DNA of 64,000 bases from Kwoniella bestiolae CBS 10118 (Eukaryota > Basidiomycota > Tremellomycetes > Tremellales > Cryptococcaceae): NCBI RefSeq assembly GCF_000512585.2, contig NC_089242.1, positions 806,001-870,000 of the forward strand, given 5' to 3'. A program made the position numbers and the translations under genes. The notes below the pieces were generated by a model, which ran no database searches, was not told where the DNA came from, and worked only from the letters and a program-made list of their open reading frames with translations. Within the stretch, counting starts at the first letter, position 1. The number at the start of each line of letters is the position of its first letter. Of this stretch, positions 11,691 through 21,683 are shown one piece after another.

Positions 11691-14406
11691 CTATGATCCA
11701 GGCCATTTCAAGCGTAGTCCATCCAACCCTATCTCAGCCAGTCATCAGCATCAACCTAAAGTTTGAAGCATAGAGAGACCGACTTACACCTCAGATACAG
11801 CAAATCAGCTATAGGGCTTCTCTCTCTAATCAAATCATCATTCTCCTTTTCTTTTCTCACAACCACATCCTCATGATTCGGCGTAGAAGGTTTACTACCA
11901 TTGTCGATCTCTACTATAGGTCTTGATTTGGGTATGACATTCGCCATTGACATATTACGTATGTGTGAGTGGACGATGTCGTTTCTGTCCATTGAGATGA
12001 GAAATGTTTTTTCTTGAGACGATCGTTCAAACAGTCACTCACTGCCTTATACCACCCAATATATCCATAACCACCTTGTACGCCATCTCAGGATTATTAT
12101 TTCCCAGATCTGCAAATCCTTTTCTAATCAGATTGATCCCCTCCAGAGTAATCGCATCGTGATCTTCCGCAGCGGTCTGCATAAATAAACAAATCAGCTC
12201 GATGGATGCCTAATGATACAGATCATGCAAGAGCTGATCAGACTTACGTTATCCAACACACCTACAATCACCTCCTCTACTAATGCTTGACCAGCTCGAC
12301 CTCGAGGTGATAAAGCCGGTTTCGACTTTATTGGACTTTCCAGACCTACCACCCCGCCAATCTTCCTCACTGAGCCAGTGCCGATGTACTCGCTGGACAT
12401 TCGGGCTGATCGGACGGTATCGACTTTCTTCATAGGTCGGACGGTGGAAAACCTGGGTCATCAGGCGAGACATCAGTCATCCTACCGTAGCATGAGTCCA
12501 CTCGGTGGGGGCATCAGATAGGGTAGCAGTAGACTGCACTCACCCATCCCCCAAATCACCTTCCTTCACCACAGTCCCCCGATCCTTATCATGCCTTTCT
12601 TTCCAAGTACTCTTCCCCGACGTCCCGCTCCCACTAGACGATTTCAGGTCCATCACGTCGGAATGGGGAGTCTGAGGCGATGATCCGATAGAAGGTGTGG
12701 GGTTTGGTGAAGATCTCTCTAACATAGGTAACGAAAGTTCGGAGCCCTAAATCATACAGCACACATGTCAGCTACAATTCCTATCAAATCTCGGAACAGA
12801 AGACAGCTAACTCACATTCAACGTCGAAGCTCTCAACAAATCGTCCCTCTCCCTGACCGTTCCCTCCCAATCATCCTGCTCTTCATTCTGATAATCCCAC
12901 TCATCATCATCTTCCAGATCCTCCAGATCCAAGCTCACAGGAACACCTTTAATCGTCCCTTTGATAGTCTCATCGAAATTCCACTCGCTCCTCATCGTAC
13001 CTCCAGGACCGATCGTAAGGTTCCCTAAACCAGCTGCCAGCTTGTTAAGAGTTTTCGACGGACTGTCCGATTTCTTATTTGGTGATCGTGCTTTTAGGGC
13101 TTGATATCGCTCTATGAGGGGTACGAGGTGTGAAGTGGATCGAGCGGATGTGATGAATGGGTGTTGAAGTAGTTCTTTTGCTGTTGCTCGCTAATATATA
13201 GAACAGACAATGTCAGCACAACTATCTTTTTTTGGTCGATCAGAGTCAAATGCAAAAATGCGACCCACATCCCTCGGATCCTTCTGCAAACACCTCTCAA
13301 TAAACCCCTTGAAGGTATCCGACCAATTCGATTCCTCCAACCTCGGTGCCCTAGCTTTCGGAATCAAGAACAATACTCTCATAGGGTGATATTCGCTCAG
13401 GGGTGGTTCGCCTTTAGCCATCTCAATAGCTGTTATACCCAACGACCAAATGTCCGCTCGCGAGTCGTAACCCGCTTGACGGATCACTTCGGGTGCCATC
13501 CAGAAGGGTGTTCCGACGAAAGTGTGTCGTTGGGATTTATGGGATGAGAGCTGGGCGGCGACTCCGAAGTCGGCTAGGGGCAGAGTCAGCGTTTGGTCAA
13601 GCGTAATTTGATTGTGTAACGAGTAGTCTGTAGACTACTAGAGCTGGCTACATGGATGTACATGAAAGACAAACTCACCCAGTTTGACCTCCCCACTGGC
13701 GGATAACAGGACATTCGCAGCCTTGATATCCCTATGTATCTTCCCTTCGTCATGTAAATATTGCAGACCAATCAGTAGTTCCCGACAGACAATCGCTATT
13801 TGAGATTCGGTGAATATGCCAGGTTTGAGCTAGGAACGAAGCGAAGCAGCGAATGATCAGTTGTGTTTTCTTCTTAAGCTATCTATCTATCGGAAAGCAA
13901 AGATTCGACAGAACAGCGGAGCAGTTTGATGGCAACTCACAAGGTCCAAACAACTCCCACCAGCCAAATACTCCATGACGATCCACAATTTCGCCCCCCT
14001 CACAAACGAACCATAGTACTTCGTCACATGATCAGACCAGCACGAAGATAAATGTGCTATCTCAGCTTGGATCTCTGATATATCGTCGTCAGACGATTCG
14101 AGATCTACATTACATACGAATCATTCCAATAAAAATATCAGCTAAACCCAAGCTCATCTGGGTACAAAAGTTCCACGCAGCTGACTCGACTCACCGATCA
14201 TTTTGATGGCTACTATCTGTTTGGTCTCATTGTGTGATCTGTACAAATCCTCCCAACAATCAGCGAATGTAAGGGGCACGAGACCACGAAAGTGAGACTT
14301 ACGCTTTCCACACGGTCCCGAAACTACCTGTACCCAATTTCTCTAAAAGGGTGTAGGTCGTTGCTGGATCGGCCAGTTTCTCTGGTCGGGGTGGTGAAGA
14401 CGGCAT
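11691..14406 (-). CDS. KIC1: STE20/GCK-group kinase of the RAM pathway (Kic1/Nak1-like)
   Basis: Kic1/Nak1 kinases activate the NDR kinase Cbk1 in the RAM/MOR network for polarity and cell separation. The protein starts MPSSPPRPEKLADPATTYTL, then the Gly loop KLGTGSFGTVWK, ATP lysine in VAIKMI, catalytic loop HRDIKAANVLL, DFGVAAQL, and activation segment HTFVGTPFWMAPEVIRQAGY. Each lies in a separate short exon, ending with RATAKELLQHPFITSA. After the kinase domain (about residues 1-280) comes a Ser-rich linker with an acidic stretch (DLEDLEDDDEWDYQNEEQ). A C-terminal helical region follows (EGINLIRKGFADLGNNNPEM). The last exon completes LLYLRWLDGLRLKWPGS, a C-terminal signature I associate with this subfamily. 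At least ten introns. Kinase identity is certain; the Kic1 assignment rests on the C-terminal block. Confidence 0.88.
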
Positions 14407-15822
14407 GGTGGGAGTTTATATTTCCTGTGCGAGATCCTCTCGATACGCGAAAGAGCGTTGTTGTTGTTATTTTCGTGACAAGGATTGATGGAAGAAAGAT
14501 AAAGGAATCTGGTAGCAAGATAACAGCAACACCAGCAGAATCAGCATACAGTAAACAAATCAAAGGCTGTTCCGTAAAAGTATCCGTACAATGACGCAAA
14601 TTTTCCTCACTTTCTTCTCTCACCTCCTGTACAGATGAAACAAGTACTCACCAGGCGAGAGGTCCTCGGAAAGACGGAAGATACCCGGTTCTTTGGAATT
14701 GAAGAGGAAGACGAAGCACCGCCGGGAACGGTAAAATGTATGAGGTTGATGAGAACCTGTTTGAGATGAAGGGCAAAAAATGAAAGAAGGAAGAGTTAGA
14801 AGGAAGAAGGAAGAAGGGAGGGTGGTTTGTTGTAATTAGCTTGACCCCTATGTACACAACGCTCGGTCCATCAGAGTGAAAGCAGAGTCTCGAACTTACC
14901 CTTTCTTTCGTGCTATTTGGATTTTATCAGGACAATATGTCTATTGGAGATTGTTCACTTAGCTGCCCTCTTTTAACGTCCGACGCTGGGAAAGGAACGA
15001 GAGTTGTCTGCGAGTGCTCGGCCAAGTGTGATGAATGATGGTGAAGAAGCACACACAAACGTCATAGAGGAACTGAACTGGGACGTACCTTTTGATTTTC
15101 TTTGCAAGCACCTCTTATCTCTCTCTTCAATTTCACCCAAGAAGATATGTTGTACTGATCAACGAGTCCAGTCTCCCAACATGAACATACCCCCATGTAT
15201 ATCTTGTCAATGTTCAGTTGCTTTTTTCATGTATGAGACATGTCTTCTTGCCATTTATTGTGTTCGTCGCTGCTTTCGCTCTACGCGTTTGATCTTTTGT
15301 GTTGTTTTGACAATTGGGTAAATCATGTCTTGATTTATTTGCCACCCAGGTGCTCGTAACTACTGGTTCGGGCAATTCAATGAAGCTGGAAGACACGTGG
15401 GATAGACATGTCTCCAGTATAGCAAGAAAGCGTCTCACCACTTGCAAGACGTACATGAGTCATTCCTCTTCCTAGCCGTCTTTACTGGTGTGCATGTGCA
15501 TGGAATCCAAGGTATGCGGTGTGTATCATGTAGATTCAAGGTGAGGTGAGAATGCATGCCTCCGACATATCTTGGTCTTGCAAGGTAACACAACACACGT
15601 TCCACAGATCAGACATAAAATGACGATGAGGGTTGCAGATGAGCACGTCATGATTTTTTTTTATCTTAACATGACTCATGATTCATGCAACTGGATACTT
15701 CCGATTTGTCAATCACCTATATATAGCATTCCTCTGATATACATATAACTCATCTTCATCAAACACACAGTCGTCCTATCCAAATACCTAGAAAAGAAGA
15801 AGAAGAAGAAGCAAGAAGCAAG
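14407..15822. promoter_or_regulatory. Divergent KIC1/ADI1 intergenic region with bZIP, E-box and TATA elements
   Basis: 1.4 kb without a supported gene. On the KIC1 side, a donor-like GTGAGT/acceptor-like CAG pair (about 14625-14655, minus strand) suggests a 5' UTR intron. A purine-rich GAAGGAAGAAGG-type tract lies at about 14785-14825. On the ADI1 side are CACGTG at 15394-15399, a perfect Gcn4-type palindrome ATGACTCAT at 15671-15679, TATATATA at 15718-15725, and a GAAGAAGAAGAA tract just before the ATG. Motif identities are seen directly; factor binding is inference. Confidence 0.5.
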
Positions 15823-16710
15823 ATGAAAGCATACGTATACGATGATGTCCCGTCAGTCCTCCCCCGGCTCCTTATACCCCTTCCATCCTAGTCAAACACA
15901 ACCAGAGCTGACATCTTCAGCTGTGCTATACAGAGGAGACCAACGACTCCCCCACGATTCAGGCAATCCCATCTCCCTCGATACCCTCTCTCAGCTCGGT
16001 GTGATATACAGGGAAATCCCAATTGACGAGAACAAGCGATGGGAGGGGAAGATCGACGAGTTTGCCAAAGAGAGGGGGTATAAGAATGTAAGTGTTGGAT
16101 ACGGACAATGATCATTAGCCTATTCTGCTCATTCCATACATTTGCTAATACTCACCGTATGATGTAAATGCACGTAGAGAGACCAGATCACTGTTACTCG
16201 AGAAGGTCTGGGAGCAGCATACGAAGATAAGATCAAGTCGTTCTTTGACGAGTAAATTATCCCCACCTCACTTCTGAATCGTCGTAAGGATCTTACTAAT
16301 ACCACTTGACCCATCTAGACATCTACACGAGGACGAAGAGATCCGATACATCCTAGCAGGTTCAGGCTACTTTGATGTGCGGGGTGAGCAACATCCACCT
16401 CTTCAATATCCCCTATCTCTTTGTCCTCGCAATACACCTATACAGAATGCAAACTAACCTAAAACTCGCAGGGATAAACCCCCCCTTCGCCGACAGATGG
16501 ATCCGCATCTCCCTAACCTCCGGAGACCTGATCGTCCTCCCCGCAGGGATATACCACCGATTCACAGTAGATAGCAATAATACCATAACGGCCATGCGTC
16601 TGTTCCAGGACGAACCCAAGTGGACGCCTTATTCGAGGAGTCTGCCTGATACGGATGAGAGGGCGGCGAGGGGGGAGTATCTTGAGCAGGTGAAAGCTGT
16701 TGGTGCCTAG
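15823..16710 (+). CDS. ADI1: Acireductone dioxygenase (methionine salvage)
   Basis: Cupin enzyme that oxidises acireductone to the 2-keto precursor of methionine. Exon 1 is tiny (MKAYVYDDVP, 15823-15852), then AVLYRGDQRLPHD..., RDQITVTREGLGAAYEDKI, HLHEDEEIRYILAGSGYFDV and a last exon with LPAGIYHRFTVDS. The metal ligands are visible as HxHxxxE in HLHEDEE and the later His in GIYHRF. About 190 residues, close to the family norm of ~180. Four introns. The C-terminal tail DERAARGEYLEQVKAVGA is typical of fungal copies. Upstream are a TATA box and a bZIP palindrome (see the intergenic entry), which would suit control by amino-acid or sulfur starvation, but this is inferred. Confidence 0.93.
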
Positions 16711-17169
16711 GTTGCGGGCTAAAAGGAGATGAGGGAGGAAGGGTTATTGTATTATACTGAGACTTGGACATGGATGTGTGCTAGGATTTCAATAGAATTT
16801 TAGAAAGGGATGGGTTGCAAGTATTCATGTCAAACAGGCAGGTGCATAAGCTAATTCATAATTATAACACGTCAATCTGATGCAAGTATAATCCGATGCA
16901 ATTGAGAACTGGAAACTATCCGTTAATACTGTAGTTTATCTAATCTAATCAAATCTATCGTATTTTGTCATTCCTTGTGTACCATTGATACTCTGTCCTA
17001 ATATCACTGACCCACGAAATAACGGTCTTGGTGAATTCGAGGACCACCATCCGTCGTCGTATTCAATCGTTTCAGTCTCATAAGTCCAAAGAGTGATCTA
17101 ACGAGGATGTTCATGACATTCCAATATCTCCTCTGATTCACCCAGTACCCCTATACCCCGCTCACTACC
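16711..17169. other. Convergent 3' intergenic region
   Basis: 459 bp between the convergent ADI1 and MTM1 genes. It is AT-rich near 16740-16980 and holds no coding signal. It probably carries both polyadenylation regions. Confidence 0.4.
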
Positions 17170-19178
17170 CTATTCCTCCCTCCTCCCCCCCAGCCACCTC
17201 CCCACACCTTCATAACAAGCAATCATCAACCCACAAGCCGGCGCCACCTTCCCGCACCGTGCGCTCATGCCCGCGAACAAAGCCTGCCATCCCTCCGTCC
17301 TAATCACATGCATCGCAAGCGGTATCGTCGCTGCTCGAGTGGTAACGCATTCAGGGGAGGGGTTGAACACCTGCCGACGGGTTTTGAGGACGTCGAATGG
17401 TTGGGTGATTATTGCGGAGAGGGTTCCTGAGACAAAGCCTGAGATGAAGGAGGTTGTTATTGGAGATAGGGGTGGGAGGGGGGAGGAGGGGGAGATTAGG
17501 TAGGATTTGAGGAGTTCGAATGAGGCCCAGTATATACCTATTAGGTTTACGGTATCAGTACATGATTGTTCATTGTGACTCGGCATTGAAGTCAGGAAAG
17601 AGGTGGGAAGGGTCGAAGGGGTATGAGATGTGGAAGGTATCAATCACTCACCTGAGAATGGTACATCCCTCCATAATGTTGGACCTAATCCTCTCCATAA
17701 TATCGTCACGCCCTTACTCTGCACAAGCGTAGTCATATCTTTGGCGGTGGATGCGTAGGTAGGTGATCCTCGTTCCACTATACAGACAAAGCACGTCAGC
17801 GACTATTCTCCGAATATCGCCTTGCTATACCGACCAGAGTCACCCAACAGTGGCTGGCTCAGAAGTATGAAATGTGGTCTGGAGTAGGGACAAGTATAAA
17901 AGGAAAGAAACCCACCACTAGGCAAAGCCTGCAACCTCGTCCTAAACATCTCAATCGGACTAATAACAGTCGCACTCAAAGTTCTAGCCAAACTACCAGC
18001 AATCAACGGCGCAGGCGTCAAACTCGCCGTCAGATTCGCATTGGCACCCCCACTCGAAGGGCGATTGAGCGATGAGGTGTTTTTGGATGGGTCGGTAGAT
18101 CCGGTAAAGTAGGGTGAGACGATTGTGAGGAGGTGTTCGTAGCCTAGCATATAGATTGCGGAGGAGGGGATACCCATCGTTCTAATGTAGATTGCACATT
18201 GTCAGCTCTGGTCCGCCTCCAGATAGACGAAAGCATATTGATATGAATATTGATATGGATCTCTCAAATCGTATACACATAGGTCTGAAGATAGGATGAA
18301 AGACCGCATGTTACCGCAATAAAGCCAACTCACATAGCAGTCCCAACGCCCTTCCACAACCCCCTAACCCCATTCTCCCTCCTAACAGCCGCGAGCTCAC
18401 TGAAAAAACCTCTCATAACCTCCCTCTCAACCTGCTGAACCGGTATTCTCAGCGTTCCCACCCCAGCTCCAGCTCCAGCTCCAGCTGCTGCTCCTCGAGA
18501 GGACAAAGCACTCTCCAAAGTCAACGCCTCACCCCATATACCCGCCCATTTACTAGGATGCAGACACCCCTCCGGTGCCTCCATGGGAAGTATATGATTT
18601 GGTCTTACACTGGCGAATGACAGATGCTGAGTATTGGTCGAGGAGGAATGTAGCGCTGTTGATTGGCTTTGACATGTTAAAGGGGATATACGAAGTTCGT
18701 GAGGTGGTTGAGAGAGGATGGTGGTCTGACAACACTCCTCGGCTATGGTTTGGGGTTTAGGTATCTGCACGTCGGGTCGGGGATGGGGAGGAACAGTTTG
18801 GAGGCGAGTTTTGAGGACATCGAAGGGTGTCACTGTACGTATATCTTGCTTAGCACATACCATCGAGGGTGATTACGAGAAGAGAAACAGGTGGCAACAA
18901 AAGGTATACCTCGGAAAGCCGAAAGCCAACTCACTCAATAAGGAAGTAGCCATAGCCCCCGTCATAGCTGCAACAGCTTTCGCTCCGAATGGTCCTACTC
19001 CTGCTCCAGTATTGGTCTGCTTGAGGGTCGACGGTCCAGCTTCTGGCCATTCATAATCCTCATCGCGGAGGGATAGTCCTCCCTGACGTACAGGTCGAGA
19101 AGCAGTGGGGATGGGGAGATCGTCTTGTGCATCTGGGAGGAGAGGGTAGGTGAGATCGGGATGGGGTCGTGAGGGCAT
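17170..19178 (-). CDS. MTM1: Mitochondrial carrier of the Mtm1/SLC25A39-SLC25A40 group
   Basis: Inner-membrane carrier with three carrier repeats spread over several exons. The N-terminal exon begins MPSRPHPDLTYPLLPDAQDD and ends in a helix (AVAAMTGAMATSLL). Carrier signatures are TPFDVLKTRLQTV, then SPIEMFRTRLQALPSG, then QPFDVLKTRRQVF. The block after the second intron (MGIPSSAIYMLGYEHLLTIV) and GIYWASFELLKSYLI recall Mtm1/SLC25A39/40, which import glutathione or support mitochondrial manganese/iron homeostasis. The first loop after PFDVLKTR is long and Ser-rich (about 100 residues), also typical of this subgroup. The ATG at 19178 was chosen because the longer open frame upstream has no ATG. 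The C-terminus is ACYEGVGRWLGGRREE. Carrier identity is certain; subgroup likely. Confidence 0.85.
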
Positions 19179-19930
19179 ATTGGGGGTGAGAGGGGGAGTA
19201 TGAACAATCGAAGTGTTCTGTAATGATATCGATAAAAGATATGATAACAAGATGAAAGTATCGATTTCTTTGATTTTTATCAGATTATTTATTTTTGTTC
19301 ACTGACGCACTTGCAGAATGGATCGGCCGTTGCCCATGACCGTTGACGAGTACCGAGCCATACCGTGGAATTCGGAATATCTCTTCAATGATGTGGCATT
19401 ATTGCAAACCAGACAGAGACGATCGATCTTCGGTCTCATGACGTGTTATCAGCTCCAACCCAAAGAGAAGAAAAGACGCGCCGCCACATTGCCACCCACT
19501 TTTCGTTGCAAACGTGTTTGGTTGAGTCATGTTGAGTCATGTTGAGTGGAATTTCCCTTTTTGTCCCTTTTTTTCATTCCTTCACCCCCACATGCACATG
19601 CCACTCCTCGCTCTTTTGTTCTCCTCCTTTCAACATTACATTGATTCACAACAAGCTTAATCTGTACACATCCATCCAACATCGACATACCTCACCTTCT
19701 TGCATCTTGATATAATACAGTACAATACCATCATACACATACAACTTAGATCAGCAGGACATCTTCTAGAAGGATTTGATCCAGAAGAAAGAAAAGGGAA
19801 AGAAACGCGTTGAAAGATCAACATTACAAATCCCTAATTTAATATCCTTCCACCACTGATCGATCAACAATCTTATCCATCCATCCTACCAACATCATCG
19901 ACAAACACCTCCAAGGGGAGCTATACAACC
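19179..19930. promoter_or_regulatory. Divergent promoter between MTM1 and the Ser-rich gene
   Basis: 750 bp. It contains two perfect TGAGTCA sites exactly 10 bp apart and a degenerate third (19523-19549), and an MluI-type ACGCGT at 19805-19810, about 120 bp before the next ATG. A 75-codon open frame starting at 19318 lies inside this region and shows no family resemblance; I treat it as chance or an upstream ORF. Confidence 0.45.
19523..19549 (+). promoter_or_regulatory. Tandem AP-1/Gcn4-type bZIP sites with 10-bp spacing
   Basis: The 10-mer GTTGAGTCAT occurs twice in a row (19521-19530 and 19531-19540), followed by GTTGAGTGGA. TGAGTCA is the core site of AP-1/Gcn4-class bZIP factors. The period of one helical turn puts both sites on the same DNA face. 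Confidence 0.5.
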
Positions 19931-21147
19931 ATGCCCTCCATAGCCTCCTCATCCCGCACTCGATCCCACCGCCTCCCCCTCATCTCACTCCCACTAACAA
20001 CCTTCGTCCAACCCTCCTCATCCTCCTTCCCATCACCTGTATCCCTCCCCGCCAAACGTGGTCCCTCGAGTTTATCAGTCCCCTCCTCACCGGGAAGTAG
20101 TAAAGCTAGGAAAGTTTCCAGGACAGAGAAAGATGGATCAGAGACAGTACGAAAAGCTAGAGTAGGGAGTAGTAGTAAAGGTAAACAGCGGGAGCAACCC
20201 CACCCCCATGAGGATGTAGAGGTAGAGGTGGGAGTAACGCCCAAGATTAGGAATGTATTGGAGAAAGATGATTTAGGTACGGGGAAATCTCCTGCTAGGA
20301 GGTTATTCGTGAATGGGGAAAATCCAATAAGGTAAGCTCGTTGATTATCCTCACATTGAGAAGGAACGTTTGAGCTGATGTGATGATTGGGTTGATCAGT
20401 GGTATATCAGGTGCGATCCCCACTCCACCTAAATCGCATCGCGGTCTCGCACCTTCGCCACCTATATCCGACTCGCCATTTATCGTACCAACATCTCTGC
20501 CGCAATCAGACGAAATTGAGGTTGACGTGCAAGCTGCTCCATCTCCTACTTTACCTTCCTCAGAATTAGTACCATCAACAGGAGACGAAGCAGACTGTGG
20601 CTTTACGATATATCCCTCATCGTCTCTTGAACTCAAGGAACTGGACGAACTCGCCGCATCTACTATACTTCAACTATCCAACGCCAGCGGAGGCAGTACG
20701 AGTCGACCATCCAGTCCCTCCCCATCGTTATCGTTATCAGAAATAGAATTAAACAATATAGAGAATCAAGAGAACCTTCAACCCCTCCCGTCCACTTCGG
20801 TCGTATACCCGCCCTCACCAAATAGTAAATCAAGATCGAATCGAAGTACCCCTTCGAAGTATTCTTCGGCGGGTGCGGCAGACGACGAGATAATTTCAAT
20901 GTACCTTTCCGCACCTTCTAGTCATTCAAGTTTGAGTGGAACGAGTGGGAGCGGCACAAGGAGGAGGGAGAGGAGTAAGTTGATTAATGAGGTGTTACTT
21001 CTTAGGGGGGAGAGTAATAGAGAAAAGGAGGATATGGATGAGAAGATGGACATGGACATCGACGGGGAAGAAGAGGAATTGACGCCTGGTAGGAAGGCTG
21101 GAATGGGTGGAAGAGAGAGATTGAGAAGGGAGGTTAATATGGTATAG
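19931..21147 (+). CDS. Ser/Pro-rich protein of unknown function
   Basis: Two exons (19931-20331 and about 20399-21147) joined in phase (NPIR/S-GISGAIPTPP). About 380 residues, mostly low complexity with Ser, Pro and Thr. It contains basic clusters (SKARKVSRTEKDG, GSGTRRRERSKL) that suggest a nuclear location, and an acidic tail (DMDIDGEEEELTPG). Two short hydrophobic segments stand out in the otherwise disordered chain: ELAASTILQLSNAS and ADDEIISMYLSAPSS. SP/TP pairs are frequent, so it could be a phospho-regulated factor, and an ACGCGT box lies about 120 bp upstream. I do not recognise a family; a cell-cycle role is speculation. The ATG at 19931 gives the first exon a clean open frame. Confidence 0.65.
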
Positions 21148-21683
21148 GAAATCACATCGACTTATTGAATGGAAATGGCGAATGGCGAATGAGTTGGGGA
21201 CCATGGTGTTGGGACGGGTCGCGTAAAAGGGAGGATCTATCTTGATAATATAATATAATTTTGCATCGTTGTGTTTTGAAATGAAAGTTATTTGTATTGC
21301 TATTTCATATTTTTTCTTGATTCCTTCGTTTTATATATCCATCGAAATCGTTGTTCTTGTTCATATCATTCATATTCGATACCACTCCACCATCTTGGAA
21401 AGTTTCTTGACTGATAACATAAGATAATATATATATGCATTGTACATTTACCCATGTCCTATTTATCGTTGCAAATTGGGTCACTGCGTACACCCAGGTC
21501 CAGCGCAAACCAACGTGATCGAAGACTTACAGCCTATGCAAGCAAGTGCGAACTGGTATCATATACATGTAACTCCTCTTGCTTGACCTCGATCGAAAAT
21601 GGTGTATCATCAAGAGATGCATACGCACTTCATACACGGTCATCCACCATGGCCTCACTCATGACATCTAGTCACATAATGAT
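21148..21683. other. Convergent 3' intergenic region
   Basis: 536 bp between the Ser-rich gene and ZW10, convergent. AT-rich runs such as TAATATAATATAATTTT (near 21245) fit polyadenylation signals. No gene is supported. Confidence 0.4.

Noticed and set aside
19318..19545. 75-codon plus-strand frame MDRPLPMTVDEYRAI...
   Set aside because: It lies within a divergent promoter, overlaps the bZIP array, has no family resemblance and no splice continuation.
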